Source of the DNA: Paenibacillus sp. HB172176 | Lineage (GTDB): Bacteria; Bacillota; Bacilli; Paenibacillales; Paenibacillaceae | Assembly (NCBI RefSeq): GCF_011947265.1 | Contig: NZ_JAATHD010000005.1 | Span: 147,680-211,679 of the forward strand | Direction: 5' to 3' | DNA length: 64,000 nucleotides | Shown here: positions 35,843 through 44,526 of the stretch, in pieces | Layout: each line of letters starts with the position of its first letter | How positions within the stretch are numbered: the stretch's first letter is position 1 | Translations under genes and position numbers: made by a program | Notes under the pieces: generated by a model | What the model was told of the DNA's origin: nothing | Database searches by the model: none | What the model saw: only the letters and a program-made list of their open reading frames with translations

Positions 35843-38800
35843 CGAGTGGGTCTGTGAGGAATTATATGCCCCGCTCTCGCTGGATCATTGGCCTTATTGG
35901 AGTTTCTTTGATGATTATGATCTTAACCGCCCTCCTGAATCCTTTTCAGAAGGCGACGGAAGTATCGAACTCGATTCAACTATACTCTCTATTCGCTCCG
36001 GACAAATGGGAAGCGGTATGGTCAAGTCTTCCGGCTGAGAATGGAATGCAGGATAAGGAAGGAGCTATGTGGCGACCGCTTTCTGAAGTATTGAAGGAAG
36101 CGGCTTCTCATAGGGATAGGGCAGGAGAGGTTTTATGGGTGAGAAGACCTCTGCCTCCCCAGATTGATCAAATTACTGGACCTTCCGAATTGAAGTTTCG
36201 CGGACTCTCACATTATGAGGTGTATTTGGACGATAAGCTTGTCCTGGATCGATCGATGAGCCATGAGTCTCGGCAAAGCTTGATGCTAACCTGGAATGAG
36301 GTTGCTCTTCCTGAGCATGCAGAAGGACTCATGCTGCAATTGCGAATATGGCCGAGCGACGATGATTTGGAGCCGATCGGCCATATCTACGCAGGAACGC
36401 AGGAGGATTTGCTGGGAACCTTCCTTAGGATCGATGCGATACGTTTGATTCTATCCATTTGTTTTTTGTTCATGATGGTTCTCGCAGCAGGAGCATGGTT
36501 GTTCTATGAACGAAATCGCATGTATGTCTATTTCGCAATCCTTACTTTTGCAGCGGGCTATTCTTCCTTGTGTAATACATCGCTCTTCTCGATTTACTTG
36601 GAAATGCCCGGATTAGCATTCTATGGCGGCATAGGCAATCCTGTTGTGGCCTGGGCTTCAAGCGGGATAATGGAAAGATTGGCGGAAGAGAGGAAGAGCG
36701 GCGGCTTTCGGAATCTGCGCAAGCTGTTTCTAGCTCTATCTCTCTGGTCTGCGATTAGCTCAATCTTTGCGCCTCGGCTTTATGAGCAATCAATGGTGTA
36801 TTTATTTGGCGTTATTCTGCTTGCCGCGCCGTATGTGCTGTTCACCATCTTGCGCGCCTTTGAGCATCGTCGCAATGAATGGAAGCGGTTAACGACAGGA
36901 ATGCTCCTTGTGCTTCTTTGCGTTTCGTTCGATCGTCTTGTATTCACATTTCCAAAATTCAATGATCTCGCTTTTCGCTACCTCCCGGCTCCAATCTATC
37001 AATTGTTGAATCATATTGTGCTGCTCTCGTTATTCCTATTGATCTTCATTATAGGAATCGTGCTTGTCATACGAGCAAGATCTCAATTACATGATTATAC
37101 TTCCCGTCTGGAAGAGCAGAATGATCAATTACAAGAGGTTGATCGATTGAAGAGCGAGTTTCTTGCCAATACCTCTCATGAATTAAGAACGCCTCTTCAT
37201 GGCATCATTGGATTAACAGAGTCGCTTCTTGATGGCCAGACCGTCACGATGGACGAGAAAGCGCGGGAGCACCTGAGTCTTGTCGTATCCAGCGGCAGGC
37301 GTCTCGCTCGTTTGATCGATGATCTTCTGGACCTCTCGAAGCTGAATCATCGAGATATCAATCTGGAATTAGCGTCTGTTTCCATGGAACATGCCGTTAA
37401 CAGCGTGCTCGCTGTGTTCCAGATCATTGCTGCGAAGAAGGATATTACGCTTCATAGTGAAGTAGATCCGGATTTGCCGCATGCCTGGGCGGATGCGAAT
37501 CGATTGCAGCAAATCTTGTATAACTTGATTGGCAATGCCGTCAAATACACAGATCAAGGCAGCATTACCGTTCGCGCCCAAGTAACGGGACGCTGGATAG
37601 CGGTGTCTATTATTGACACGGGCATAGGCATTGCCGAGGAAGTCCTTGCAAGATTAGGTCAGCCCTTTGAACAAGATGGATCCGTCAATCGGGGAGGCAC
37701 TGGCCTCGGTCTCTCTATTACACGCAAGCTGACAGAACTGCATGGCGGGCATCTGGCACTGCGATCAACGCAGGGGCAAGGGACAACTTGCATCTTTACC
37801 CTGCCTGTGGCAACAGAGGATGTCTCAAATGAAGAGGCAACAATGACAAATCGTCCAGTGATTGACCCGCCAGCGTATGTGCCGGCTAATTTGGATTGGA
37901 ATCGTTCATTGGAAATTGGTGCATCAATAGTTGCCGAGGGGAATCATCCTGCAGCAAATTACTCAGAAGATGCGGAATTGGCGAAACTGACCGTCCTTAT
38001 CGTGGATGATGAGCCCGTCAATCTTCAGGTGCTGGAAAGCTACTTGTCCGCGTTGCCTATTCGTATAAGGAAGGCTTCCACGGGAGCGACGGCGTTGGCA
38101 GATATCGAGGCATCGCCGCCCGATTTGATTCTTCTGGATATTATGCTCCCGGATTTGAATGGGTATGAAGTATGTCGATTGATTCGCCAGCGGCATGATG
38201 TTCATGAGCTGCCGATTGTCTTATTAACTGCGCGAGATCGGTTGACAGATTTACTGGAGGGCTTCGAGGTTGGCGCGAACGACTATCTCACAAAGCCAAC
38301 GGCAAGGCATGAGCTGCTAGCGCGCGTTCGCTTGCAATTAAGACTGATAGGGCTGACGACTAGACTTGAATTGCTTGTGCAGGAACGCACCCGTGAGCTG
38401 GAGCAGACGACGGATCGGTTAAGAGCTTCCGTTCGGGAACGTGCAGAGGCTTTGGCGGAGGTATCTGTCATGATGGAGCGAACGCGCATCTCTCAGGATA
38501 TCCATGACCATGTTGGACATACGTTAACGGCATCAATCGTGCAATTGGAAGCATCCATCATGTTGCTGGACAGAGGGAAGGAGCTTGGCATTGAGAAAGC
38601 GAAGCTCGCTCAGTCTCTCGTTCGCAAAGGGCTCGATGAAATCCGCGAATCCGTTCGTATGATCCGACATGAGGACAGAGCTTTTCCAATGGAGGCGGCG
38701 ATGGAGCAGTTGCTTGAAGAGACGATGGAGACGACAGGGGTTTCCGTCACCTATTCGATTAATTCGATACCAGATCTTACGTCTGCTCAGCAAAGATCGC

Positions 38801-39069
38801 TTTATCAGTCTCTCAAGGAAGGGCTTACGAACGGCATTCGGCATGGGCAGGGTACTCAGTTTCAATTTAAATTGTACACAGCTGAAGGGTATGTTACGTT
38901 CGAGCTGTGGAATGACGGTCATCCCTACACGGACAGTAAGGTTGGCTTTGGTTTGCGGGCTATGGTGGAGAGAGTGCAGGAGTTGGAAGGGCAGTTGTGG
39001 CTCAGATCCGATGAAGAAGAGCAGGGATGCTTGCTGACCATTCATTTGCCTCTTCTGGCACTGGAATAG
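35839..39069 (+). CDS. Hybrid sensor kinase with two distinct histidine-kinase cores
   Basis: 1076 residues. An N-terminal membrane helix and an extracellular beta domain (about 60-190) precede seven hydrophobic segments (205-425), the 7TMR-DISM arrangement. Then come HisKA with His447 in LANTSHELRTPLHGI; a first HATPase (NAVKYT, DTGIGIAEE, GGTGLGLSIT); a receiver (about 715-838) with Asp767 in LILLDIMLPDLNGYE; a coiled coil; a HisKA_3 core with His889 in ISQDIHDHVGHTL; and a second HATPase (LKEGLTNGIRHGQ, VGFGLRAMVERV). The first core resembles EvgS/BarA-type hybrids and the second NarX/DesK-type kinases. It begins in the stop codon of the response-regulator gene. Signal may pass from the 7TM sensor through the first core and receiver to gate the second core (inference). 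Confidence 0.92.
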   Translation: MTSGSVRNYMPRSRWIIGLIGVSLMIMILTALLNPFQKATEVSNSIQLYSLFAPDKWEAVWSSLPAENGMQDKEGAMWRPLSEVLKEAASHRDRAGEVLWVRRPLPPQIDQITGPSELKFRGLSHYEVYLDDKLVLDRSMSHESRQSLMLTWNEVALPEHAEGLMLQLRIWPSDDDLEPIGHIYAGTQEDLLGTFLRIDAIRLILSICFLFMMVLAAGAWLFYERNRMYVYFAILTFAAGYSSLCNTSLFSIYLEMPGLAFYGGIGNPVVAWASSGIMERLAEERKSGGFRNLRKLFLALSLWSAISSIFAPRLYEQSMVYLFGVILLAAPYVLFTILRAFEHRRNEWKRLTTGMLLVLLCVSFDRLVFTFPKFNDLAFRYLPAPIYQLLNHIVLLSLFLLIFIIGIVLVIRARSQLHDYTSRLEEQNDQLQEVDRLKSEFLANTSHELRTPLHGIIGLTESLLDGQTVTMDEKAREHLSLVVSSGRRLARLIDDLLDLSKLNHRDINLELASVSMEHAVNSVLAVFQIIAAKKDITLHSEVDPDLPHAWADANRLQQILYNLIGNAVKYTDQGSITVRAQVTGRWIAVSIIDTGIGIAEEVLARLGQPFEQDGSVNRGGTGLGLSITRKLTELHGGHLALRSTQGQGTTCIFTLPVATEDVSNEEATMTNRPVIDPPAYVPANLDWNRSLEIGASIVAEGNHPAANYSEDAELAKLTVLIVDDEPVNLQVLESYLSALPIRIRKASTGATALADIEASPPDLILLDIMLPDLNGYEVCRLIRQRHDVHELPIVLLTARDRLTDLLEGFEVGANDYLTKPTARHELLARVRLQLRLIGLTTRLELLVQERTRELEQTTDRLRASVRERAEALAEVSVMMERTRISQDIHDHVGHTLTASIVQLEASIMLLDRGKELGIEKAKLAQSLVRKGLDEIRESVRMIRHEDRAFPMEAAMEQLLEETMETTGVSVTYSINSIPDLTSAQQRSLYQSLKEGLTNGIRHGQGTQFQFKLYTAEGYVTFELWNDGHPYTDSKVGFGLRAMVERVQELEGQLWLRSDEEEQGCLLTIHLPLLALE

Positions 39070-39149
39070 ATTCTGAGTATTAGATGTACCGGAGATAAGC
39101 TATCTTATAAAGCTTGTAAAAAATAGATCATGAAGGCAAATCCAATAAA

Positions 39150-39179
39150 AACCCAGGCCCCAATGAAGGGGCCTGGGTT
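39150..39179 (-). terminator. Terminator between convergent kinase and SLH genes
   Basis: A perfect 12-pair stem, AACCCAGGCCCC (39150-39161) against its complement at 39168-39179. On the minus strand it is followed by TTTTATTGG, so it best serves the minus-strand SLH gene; on the plus strand the T-run is missing, but the stem may still stop readthrough. Confidence 0.7.
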
Positions 39180-39231
39180 CCAGTTACCGTCACAAATTAA
39201 AAAATTCTAGGGGCATGAATGCTTGCTGCTG

Positions 39232-39414
39232 TAACGGACTTTTTCGACCCTTAGAAGCTCATTTCAGCCAGCCCGGATTTTTAACGGACCTTTTCGCCTC
39301 TTAGCTGGTTAATCCCGTTGTTTTTTCGCTCGAACGGTTGTCTAAGAGGACAAAAAGTCCGTTAGAGCAAGCGGGAATTGAAAAACGCTGGCTAAGAGGA
39401 CAGAAAGTCCGTTA
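39232..39414. repeat. 183-bp symmetric element of four TCCGTTA units
   Basis: Two 23-bp units in one orientation (39232-39254 and 39282-39304; TAACGGAC...CTTAG) and two inverted copies (39342-39364 and 39392-39414; AAGAGGACAAAAAGTCCG core). Spacing within each pair is exactly 50 bp. Transcribed, the whole could fold back on itself. It lies between the terminator and the 3' end of the SLH gene, with no reading frame. Confidence 0.8.
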
Positions 39415-39462
39415 GAACAAGTCGCTGTTTTCAAAGTACGCCGTCAGGCGTTTTTTCTTCTA

Positions 39463-41358
39463 TTAAGGTATTACAGGAATATCAGGAATATCAGGTGGAA
39501 TATAGCCGCCTCCGGAGTCCGGAACCTTCATTAATTCTTCTGTATTTCCTGTAATCGGTTGACCGCCGGTGCTTTGCACATTGGTCACGGTCAGGTAAAT
39601 GGTATCGCCTTCTGATAGAGTTGCATACCAATCTCCCGCATCCAGTTCTACTTCAGTTCCGCTAGAAAGCAAGGTTGCTGTGATGGACGCTGGTGCAAGT
39701 CCACTTCCATCCTCCATCGTATTCAGCGAATAGTTGCCGGAGGTCTCTGCGGTTGCTTCAGATACTGCTTTGTTAAACTGCACAATAAACTTGCCGTCTT
39801 CGTAACGGAAATCATCAATTCTCAATTCATCCGGAATCGTAAACATGAGAATAAGCGTATCGCTGACGGCCATTCCGTCCTTCACAGCGATTACTTTGTA
39901 AGTGACTGGCCCGCCAATGGAAAATCCACCTTCATGATAAACAAAGGTCAGCATGTCTGTACCAGATTCACTTGGATCAGACCCATCAATTGTATAGCGA
40001 ATTTCCGCATCAGGAGTGTCCGTGCTTAGTGTCACCAATGTGCCCATAGCAACCTCACCACTGCCAATACTAGCATACGGAGTCGCAACCTTCTCGATTA
40101 CGGTATAGCTCTCGCTCATGATATCGCTGTTTGCCATTCCGTCCTTCACAGCAATCGCCTTAATCGTCATATCGCTGTCAATGCTTATCTCTTCCGTGTA
40201 CAGTGTGCTGGAGATGGTTGGCGTGCTGCCGTCGGTTGTATAGTAGACCGACGCGGTCACGGTTGCCGAGCTCAGAGCCACTTTCGTTCCGACAATGACC
40301 TCGCCGCCCGCAATACTCGCGGTCGGAGTCTCCGCCGCTGCCGGCTGGGTAACGGTGTAGCTCTCGCTCATAACATTGCTCGCACTCGATCCGCTATAGG
40401 CGATCGCTTTAATCGTCATATCAACGCTAACGGGAATCGCGGTACTGTAGAGCGCGCTGCTCTTGGTTGGCGTGCTGCCGTCCGTTGTATAGCGGATTTC
40501 CGCGCTATTTGCCGCCGTGCTGAGCGTGACTGTTGTGCCCGCAGCAACCTCGCCGCCAGCCGGACTTGCTGTCGGCTTATTGCGCTGAGCGGCTGCCGCT
40601 CTCGCAGCGGCTTCCTCTGCGGCTCTCTGCTGCGCCTCGAGCGCTGCTTTCTCCGCAGCCTCTTTTGCTGCTGCTTCCTCTTTTTCCTTCTCTTCGTTCT
40701 GTTTAATCTCTACGAATTGCTCCTTGGCTTCGTATGCTCCGGTGACTAGCAGATCGCGCGTCGCGTTCGCTTGCCCGCCGAATTTGCCATCGTCGCCATT
40801 CGTCAACAATTTCTGGTCGAGGGCAAGCGCCACATAGCCTTTCGCCCAGTCGGAAACCGTGTCGTCGTTAACGCCGGGAGTCTCTTCCGCTTCCTCGCGC
40901 TGACCTAAGCCTCGAACGAGGAAGGTTGCCAGCTGCTCCTTGGTCACTTTTCCTGCCGGATTGTAGGTGCCTTCTCCATAGCCGTCCGTAATGCCCGCAG
41001 TCTTCACCGCTTCAATATAAGGCAAAGCATAACCGTTAGCAGGATCATCGCTGTTCACGTCACTAAAGCTGGATGTCTGCAGGTCGTTGTTCACTTCGAG
41101 TCCGAAGATCAGTGCAGCGACCTTGGCGAACTGGGCGCGGTTCATCTCTTCCTTTAATCCGAAGCTGGTGTCGCTGACACCGTCAAAAACCCCTGCCGAG
41201 ATGAGGGCGTCGAACTTGGCCTTCGTAGCCGCATCCAAATCCTTCAAGTCGGAGAAGTCCTGCGACGTCTTCGTCGCGGCACCCGATTCCGCGTTCGCGA
41301 CGGCATAAGGCAAGCACAGCATCAGTGCCAGCATTATGCAAAGTAGTCTTCTTCTCAT
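39463..41358 (-). CDS. SLH protein with chitobiase-type Ig repeats
   Basis: 631 residues. Signal peptide (1-23, ending NAESG), then an N-terminal SLH region (about 30-215; EEMNRAQFAKVAALIFGL, GKVTKEQLATFLVRGLG, and a degenerate third copy NATRDLLV), an Ala/Glu-rich helix (215-265), and three CHB_HEX_C-like beta repeats (about 267-340, 345-420, 423-510; EIRYTTDGSTPTKSS, VYYTTDGSTPTISS, EIRYTIDGSDPSES). A SwmB-like domain (512-600) and a Pro-rich tail ending DIPVIP complete it. Unlike the other SLH proteins here, the anchor is at the N-terminus, so the Ig repeats point outward at the C-terminus. AAGGAGG precedes the ATG. Probable surface adhesin or display stalk. Confidence 0.87.
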   Translation of the reverse strand: MRRRLLCIMLALMLCLPYAVANAESGAATKTSQDFSDLKDLDAATKAKFDALISAGVFDGVSDTSFGLKEEMNRAQFAKVAALIFGLEVNNDLQTSSFSDVNSDDPANGYALPYIEAVKTAGITDGYGEGTYNPAGKVTKEQLATFLVRGLGQREEAEETPGVNDDTVSDWAKGYVALALDQKLLTNGDDGKFGGQANATRDLLVTGAYEAKEQFVEIKQNEEKEKEEAAAKEAAEKAALEAQQRAAEEAAARAAAAQRNKPTASPAGGEVAAGTTVTLSTAANSAEIRYTTDGSTPTKSSALYSTAIPVSVDMTIKAIAYSGSSASNVMSESYTVTQPAAAETPTASIAGGEVIVGTKVALSSATVTASVYYTTDGSTPTISSTLYTEEISIDSDMTIKAIAVKDGMANSDIMSESYTVIEKVATPYASIGSGEVAMGTLVTLSTDTPDAEIRYTIDGSDPSESGTDMLTFVYHEGGFSIGGPVTYKVIAVKDGMAVSDTLILMFTIPDELRIDDFRYEDGKFIVQFNKAVSEATAETSGNYSLNTMEDGSGLAPASITATLLSSGTEVELDAGDWYATLSEGDTIYLTVTNVQSTGGQPITGNTEELMKVPDSGGGYIPPDIPDIPVIP

Positions 41359-41690
41359 CTGCTGATGTTCCTCCTTATAAAATAGTAAAACTTGGGACTA
41401 TTGAACCGGACGCTCCAGAAAGTGAACATCGATGCAGAAGGACCCCGAGTTTTGTCGATTAATACTTCGACATGCCATGTCAAATTACCTACCGTTAATC
41501 AACCCTGTTTCGACATTTTTTTCGTCGCTCCTCCGTTTTCCTCTAACTTCCAATTGTGTGGGATAACACCAGAAATAATCGGATTGTCGGCTATTGATCC
41601 CTGCTATTTTCTCTTACAATGGAGAGATGAAGATATCTACGTTGTACCATTGGTTAAGTGAATATATACAAAATAACGGCGGAGGTTAGC
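41359..41690. other. Divergent intergenic region
   Basis: This 332-bp gap separates the minus-strand SLH gene from the plus-strand ABC exporter. It should hold both promoters. For the exporter, TTGATC (41594-41599) and TACAAT (41615-41620) with a 15-bp spacer are a weak sigma-A-like pair. A TTG-initiated 89-codon frame at 41392 has no ribosome site and no recognisable family, so I do not call a gene. Confidence 0.35.
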
Positions 41691-42719
41691 ATGAGTCAGA
41701 TTATCGTGGACAGGCTGAACAAGACATACCGGCAAGCGATTAGAGAGCCGGGTTTGAAGGGGGCAATCAAGCATTTATATACGCAGAGATATGTAGATAA
41801 ATGCGCTGTAAGCGATATCAGCTTCACGATTAACAAAGGAGATTCGATTGCTTTTCTCGGGCCGAATGGCGCGGGGAAATCGACCACGATCAAAATGCTG
41901 TCGGGAATATTGGTTCCGACCTCGGGTTCGGTTCGCATAAATGGGAAGATTCCGCATCAGAATCGGATGACGAATGCCTACAACATCGGCGTTGTTTTCG
42001 GTCAGAGGACGCAGCTATGGCTGGACCTACCTATTAGGGAGTCATTTTCGCTGCTGAAGGATATCTATTCCATTCCCCGGGAAATGTTCGATAGGAATAT
42101 GGAGCGTTTCATCGAGCTATTGGATCTCGATCAATTTCTGCATTTGCCTGCCCGCAAGCTCTCGCTTGGACAGCGAATGAGGGCGGATTTGGCCGCTGCG
42201 CTGTTGCATAATCCTCCTATTATATTTCTGGATGAACCGACAATCGGTCTCGACATCTCCGTGAAGACCAAGATTCGCAGCTTCATCAAGCAGATCAACA
42301 AGGAGCAGGGCACAACCGTGCTGCTAACGACGCATGATCTCGAAGACATTGAAGATATATGCCGTCGCCTAATTGTCATCGACAAAGGCATCATTATTTA
42401 TGACGGGGCTCTGGATGAGCTAAGAAGGCTGTATGGAGGCAAAGAACGAACCATTCATCTTCAGTTGAAGGACGCGAATGAGCTTCACGCATTAATGGCT
42501 AACATCAGGAGCAAGTTCCAAGTGAATCATATCCATAACAACGGGAATATGCTGTCGATCGGGTTCGACGGCAATCGAATCGCAGCTGGTGAAATCGTAG
42601 GTTATGTCATGCTGCATACTGAGGTAATCGACTTCAAATTCGACGAAACCAGGATTGACGGCATGATCAGGAATATCTATGAAGGCAATCTGAAGCTGAC
42701 AGGTGATCATCGTGTATAA
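41691..42719 (+). CDS. ABC-2 exporter ATP-binding protein, DrrA-like
   Basis: ATPase of 342 residues that powers an ABC-2 type exporter. Walker A GPNGAGKST, the signature LSLGQRMRADLAAAL (LSxGQ form) and Walker B IIFLDEPT are present, followed by the H-loop TTHDLEDIE. Residues 255-342 form a C-terminal extension common in DrrA/CcmA-like exporters and used for regulation or dimerisation. ATG 41691 follows GGCGGAGGTTAGC. It is the first gene of a three-gene exporter operon ending at a strong terminator. The transported compound (drug, lipid or cell-wall component) is unknown; the gene order equals the uncharacterised Bacillales exporters with two ABC2_membrane_6-type subunits. Confidence 0.92.
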   Translation: MSQIIVDRLNKTYRQAIREPGLKGAIKHLYTQRYVDKCAVSDISFTINKGDSIAFLGPNGAGKSTTIKMLSGILVPTSGSVRINGKIPHQNRMTNAYNIGVVFGQRTQLWLDLPIRESFSLLKDIYSIPREMFDRNMERFIELLDLDQFLHLPARKLSLGQRMRADLAAALLHNPPIIFLDEPTIGLDISVKTKIRSFIKQINKEQGTTVLLTTHDLEDIEDICRRLIVIDKGIIIYDGALDELRRLYGGKERTIHLQLKDANELHALMANIRSKFQVNHIHNNGNMLSIGFDGNRIAAGEIVGYVMLHTEVIDFKFDETRIDGMIRNIYEGNLKLTGDHRV

Positions 42720-43503
42720 GTATGTATCGCTAGCCAAGCTTTCCATGCAAAATACAGTTGCCTACAGAGGCACGTTCATCATTAGCATCTTGGGCAATTT
42801 CATCTATCTTCTTTCCATTTTTTATTTGTGGAATGTGGTCTTCACGGCCAAGGAGCAGCTTGGCGGATTATCCTGGGATCAAATGAAGGGCTATCTGATC
42901 ATCAGTTTTTTTATGAACGGATTAATTTCCTTCTACTCGGAAGGGACGATTTCCGGCAAGATCGTCGACGGTTCGGTAGCGCTCGATATGCTGAAGCCTG
43001 TCGATTTTCAGAAGGCAAGACTTTCCGAGGTGCTGGGAGCCGGCGTATTTGAGAGCTTTGTCAGTATTGTCATGATTTTCATTATGGCTCCGACTATTTT
43101 CTCAGGCGTGTATAATCCGCACTGGTACACGTGGCTTCTATTATTGGTCAGCGTTGGCGCCGCTCTGCTGATCAAATTCGGCATCATTTATCTCACATGC
43201 TTGCTGTGCTTCTACACGACGAGCCGATATGGTCTTTCGCTTGCTCGGACCGCCATTATGAATCTATTATCGGGCGCGTTGATCCCGCTTATTTTCTTCC
43301 CGAAGTGGCTGGAAGTCATCTGTACATACCTGCCGTTTCAAGGCATCGTCTTCATTCCCGCTTCGATTTATCTCGAGAGAGTGGATGGGGCGGAGGCGAT
43401 AGGCCTCATCGGACTGCAGCTCGTTTGGGTTGTGATTTTGTGGTGGGCGGGCAAGCTGCTTTGGAATTGGGCGATCAAACAAGTGACCATCCATGGAGGA
43501 TAG
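42712..43503 (+). CDS. ABC-2 exporter membrane subunit 1
   Basis: Integral membrane protein of about 263 residues with six hydrophobic segments, starting YKYVSLAKLSMQNTVAYRGTF. It matches ABC-2 family permeases of the ABC2_membrane_6 kind. The chosen GTG at 42712 lies just after AGGTGAT (42701-42707), an excellent match to the 16S tail; a GTG at 42703 in the same frame would sit inside that site. It overlaps the ATPase gene by 8 bp, so the two are coupled. It should form the channel with the next gene's product. Confidence 0.87.
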   Translation: MYKYVSLAKLSMQNTVAYRGTFIISILGNFIYLLSIFYLWNVVFTAKEQLGGLSWDQMKGYLIISFFMNGLISFYSEGTISGKIVDGSVALDMLKPVDFQKARLSEVLGAGVFESFVSIVMIFIMAPTIFSGVYNPHWYTWLLLLVSVGAALLIKFGIIYLTCLLCFYTTSRYGLSLARTAIMNLLSGALIPLIFFPKWLEVICTYLPFQGIVFIPASIYLERVDGAEAIGLIGLQLVWVVILWWAGKLLWNWAIKQVTIHGG

Positions 43504-43507
43504 AGAG

Positions 43508-44314
43508 ATGCATACTTCTATTAAGCGATCATTCTATTTGTTCTACCGATATATGCTTCAAAATATTAAGGCTATCCTGGAGTATCAGTCCGATTTTTTC
43601 ATTCTCATGTCGGCGGCTGTGTTAACCCAAGTGCTGGGGTTCATCTTTATCTGGGTCGTATTTCGGCAAATACCCGACATACATGGATGGACGTTTTGGG
43701 AAGTCGTGCTGATGTATGCCATGCTTTTTTTTGCGACGGGCTGTTCTACCTTCTTCTTCGAAGGGACATGGCGATTAAGCAGCTATATCTTGCGCGGCGG
43801 GATGGACATCTATCTGATTCGGCCCGTGTCGCCGATTCTGCAGGTTCTTAGCTCGGCCGTAGGCATGAACGGATTGGGTAATTTGACTGTTGGCGCGTTC
43901 CTGATTGTGAGTTCGCTTATTCATGTAGATGTGGAGTGGACGATTTTCAAAATGGTGCTGTTCCTCCTGTTCGTGGTTTCCGGCGTTGTTATTCGCACGG
44001 CGATCAATCTTGCAGCGAATTGCATTGCCTTCTGGCTGCTTGGCTCGGGCAATCCGTTCTCGATGATGGTAAGCACGCTCGGCGATTTTGCCAAATTTCC
44101 GATCAGTATTTATTCGATTGGCATTAAGGTATTGATTTCCGTAATCATCCCATTCTCGTTTATCGGCTATGTTCCGGCTTCCTTCCTGTTCGGCAAAGAG
44201 GATTCTTCGGTGCTGTGGGGATTGCTCTGTCCCCTGGCTGCCCTCTATTGCATGGGAATGGCGGTGCTGATCTTTCATAGAGGGCTGAAGAAGTATGAGA
44301 GCGTGGGGAATTAG
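43508..44314 (+). CDS. ABC-2 exporter membrane subunit 2
   Basis: Membrane protein of 268 residues, six hydrophobic segments (for example FFILMSAAVLTQVLGFIFIWVVF and VLISVIIPFSFIGYVPASFLF), homologous in plan to the upstream subunit. ATG 43508 is 8 bp after GGAGG (43495-43499); an ATG at 43493 in frame lies before that site and is less likely. It starts 4 bp after the previous stop. With the ATPase and the first subunit it forms a heterodimeric-channel exporter. Its terminator lies 12 bp downstream. Confidence 0.87.
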   Translation: MHTSIKRSFYLFYRYMLQNIKAILEYQSDFFILMSAAVLTQVLGFIFIWVVFRQIPDIHGWTFWEVVLMYAMLFFATGCSTFFFEGTWRLSSYILRGGMDIYLIRPVSPILQVLSSAVGMNGLGNLTVGAFLIVSSLIHVDVEWTIFKMVLFLLFVVSGVVIRTAINLAANCIAFWLLGSGNPFSMMVSTLGDFAKFPISIYSIGIKVLISVIIPFSFIGYVPASFLFGKEDSSVLWGLLCPLAALYCMGMAVLIFHRGLKKYESVGN

Positions 44315-44326
44315 GGCATTAAGGTC

Positions 44327-44363
44327 AAGAGGACGCGGTTAAATTGCGTTCTCTTTTATTTTT
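44327..44363 (+). terminator. Terminator of the ABC-2 exporter operon
   Basis: AAGAGGACGC (44327-44336) pairs with GCGTTCTCTT (44346-44355) with one G-T pair and is followed by TTATTTTT. Confidence 0.78.
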
Positions 44364-44403
44364 GCGTGATAGAAAATCGATGTCGAAAAACGGCCCAATT
44401 TGT

Positions 44404-44457
44404 CGCAAAATGCTAACTTTGGTTAATATTCATCGAATGATGGGTTTGATAGAATTT
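44404..44457 (+). promoter_or_regulatory. Shared activator box and -10 (copy 1)
   Basis: A 22-bp block (44404-44425) with core GCTAACTTTGGTTA is followed after 19 unconserved bases by TTTGATAGAATTT, whose TAGAAT (44450-44455) is a good -10. No -35 hexamer is visible at 17 bp. The same blocks with identical spacing occur at 45485-45538. The TAAC/GTTA arms form a small palindrome, so this is probably an activator site. Confidence 0.65.
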
Positions 44458-44526
44458 GGAAGATGCGGAATCAAACCAGGCGGTGATGATCTATCAGTTG
44501 CTTCAACGATAAGAGAGGGGTTTTCA

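Noticed and set aside
39232..39414. Possible CRISPR because units recur at 50-bp spacing
   Set aside because: Only two copies per orientation, and the pairs face each other; geometry is a palindrome, not an array.
41392..41661. An 89-codon TTG-initiated frame in the divergent intergenic region
   Set aside because: No ribosome site and no family resemblance; it overlaps the likely promoter region.
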